This document shows, piece by piece, positions 33,084-33,243 of a stretch of DNA of 33,243 bases; within the stretch, counting starts at the first letter, position 1; each line of letters begins with the position of its first letter. The notes beneath the pieces are model-generated. The model saw only the letters and a program-made list of their open reading frames with translations, had not been told where the DNA came from and did not search any database. Position numbers and translations under genes: made by a program. The stretch comes from an uncultured Clostridia bacterium (GTDB taxonomy: Bacteria > Bacillota > Clostridia > Lachnospirales > CAG-274), in contig CALWSN010000157.1 of assembly GCA_944384215.1 (NCBI GenBank), forward strand, positions 1 to 33,243, in the 5' to 3' direction.

Positions 33084-33111
33084 AAAAAGTATCACGTAAG
33101 TGATACTTTTT
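33084..33111 (-). terminator. Terminator of the tRNA operon
   Basis: Perfect 12-base stem AAAAAGTATCAC / GTGATACTTTTT with loop GTAA, ending in T on the minus strand. It separates the tRNA genes from the transglutaminase gene. Beyond it, a minus-strand TATAAT at 33045-33050 is a likely -10 for that gene, with a weak -35. Confidence 0.9.
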
Positions 33112-33116
33112 AGATA

Positions 33117-33190
33117 CGACCCAAAAGGGGCTCGAACCCTCGACCTCTGGCGTGACAGGCCAGCGCTCTAACCAACTGAGCTATTGGGCC
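33117..33190 (-). tRNA. tRNA-Asp (GTC)
   Basis: 74 bases. Acceptor arms GGCCCAA / TTGGGTC pair with one G-T; the D arm is AGCTCAGTTGGTTAGAGC; the anticodon stem CTGGC / GCCAG encloses loop CTGTCAC, giving anticodon GTC; the T arm contains GGTTCGAGCC. Discriminator G73, typical of tRNA-Asp. The 3' CCA is not encoded. Confidence 0.97.
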
Positions 33191-33194
33191 AAAG

Positions 33195-33243
33195 TGGATC
33201 CTCAGGGACTCGAACCCTGGACCGTCCGGTTATGAGCCGGATG
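33195..33243 (-). tRNA. tRNA with CAT anticodon (Met, or lysidine-modified Ile), 3' part only
   Basis: The visible 49 bases include stem CCGG / CCGG around loop CTCATAA (anticodon CAT), T arm CAGGG-TTCGAGT-CCCTG, acceptor AGGATCC and discriminator A. The 5' half lies beyond the window, so elongator Met and Ile2 cannot be separated. No CCA is encoded. Four bases separate it from tRNA-Asp, so they are one transcript. Confidence 0.9.

Noticed and set aside
33115-33243. tRNA genes as an attachment site of an integrated element
   Set aside because: No integrase, no repeated tRNA 3' end within the window, and an intact terminator follows the tRNA operon.

Overview
The window reads as chromosomal DNA from a low-GC Firmicute of the class Clostridia, probably Lachnospiraceae-like. 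The base composition is very AT-rich, codons end mostly in A or T, Shine-Dalgarno sites are strong, and sigma-A type promoters and intrinsic terminators are easy to see. Housekeeping blocks follow Firmicute synteny: gdpP-rplI-dnaB, LolA-like lipoprotein-alr-mazF, miaA-ynbB, and rpmB divergent from yloU-fakA-recG. I see no rRNA, insertion sequence, integrase, phage gene or CRISPR array. The window is mostly core genome with small accessory pieces between.

Layout. Bases 1-1030 hold the 5' part of alaS (minus strand), with a consensus promoter. Bases 1104-2937 hold three tandem paralogues of a membrane-anchored protein family I do not recognise; they lie just after the terminator of the operon MazG-like-gdpP-rplI-dnaB (3001-6889). 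Then, all on the minus strand, come a YihY/BrkB membrane protein with a GNAT acetyltransferase, a D,D-carboxypeptidase, and a trehalose operon treB-treC-treR (9771-13617) with a promoter and a probable TreR operator. A heterodimeric ABC exporter (13813-17351) is divergent from an AraC-type regulator (17628-18455). Bases 18456-18891 carry no gene but hold a chain of inverted repeats flanked by two nearly identical 37-base repeats.

The next minus-strand block (18892-23810) is mazF (no mazE beside it; a 16-codon ORF stands in its place), alr, a LolA/GerS-like lipoprotein, ynbB, miaA and rpmB. The plus-strand block (24097-30887) is yloU, fakA, recG, rsmD, coaD, a coiled-coil protein and a YitT transporter-like protein. 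It converges on a secreted transglutaminase-like protein with a carbohydrate-binding-type module (31175-33019), followed by tRNA-Asp and part of a CAT-anticodon tRNA.

Functional themes are replication and translation (dnaB, recG, rplI, rpmB, alaS, miaA, rsmD), cell wall and envelope (alr, carboxypeptidase, transglutaminase), c-di-AMP turnover (gdpP), fatty-acid incorporation (fakA), CoA synthesis (coaD) and trehalose uptake. The most unusual points are the three-paralogue cassette, a GdpP without its usual membrane anchor, a MazF toxin with no adjacent antitoxin but a tiny overlapping ORF, and the hairpin cluster at 18579-18884.
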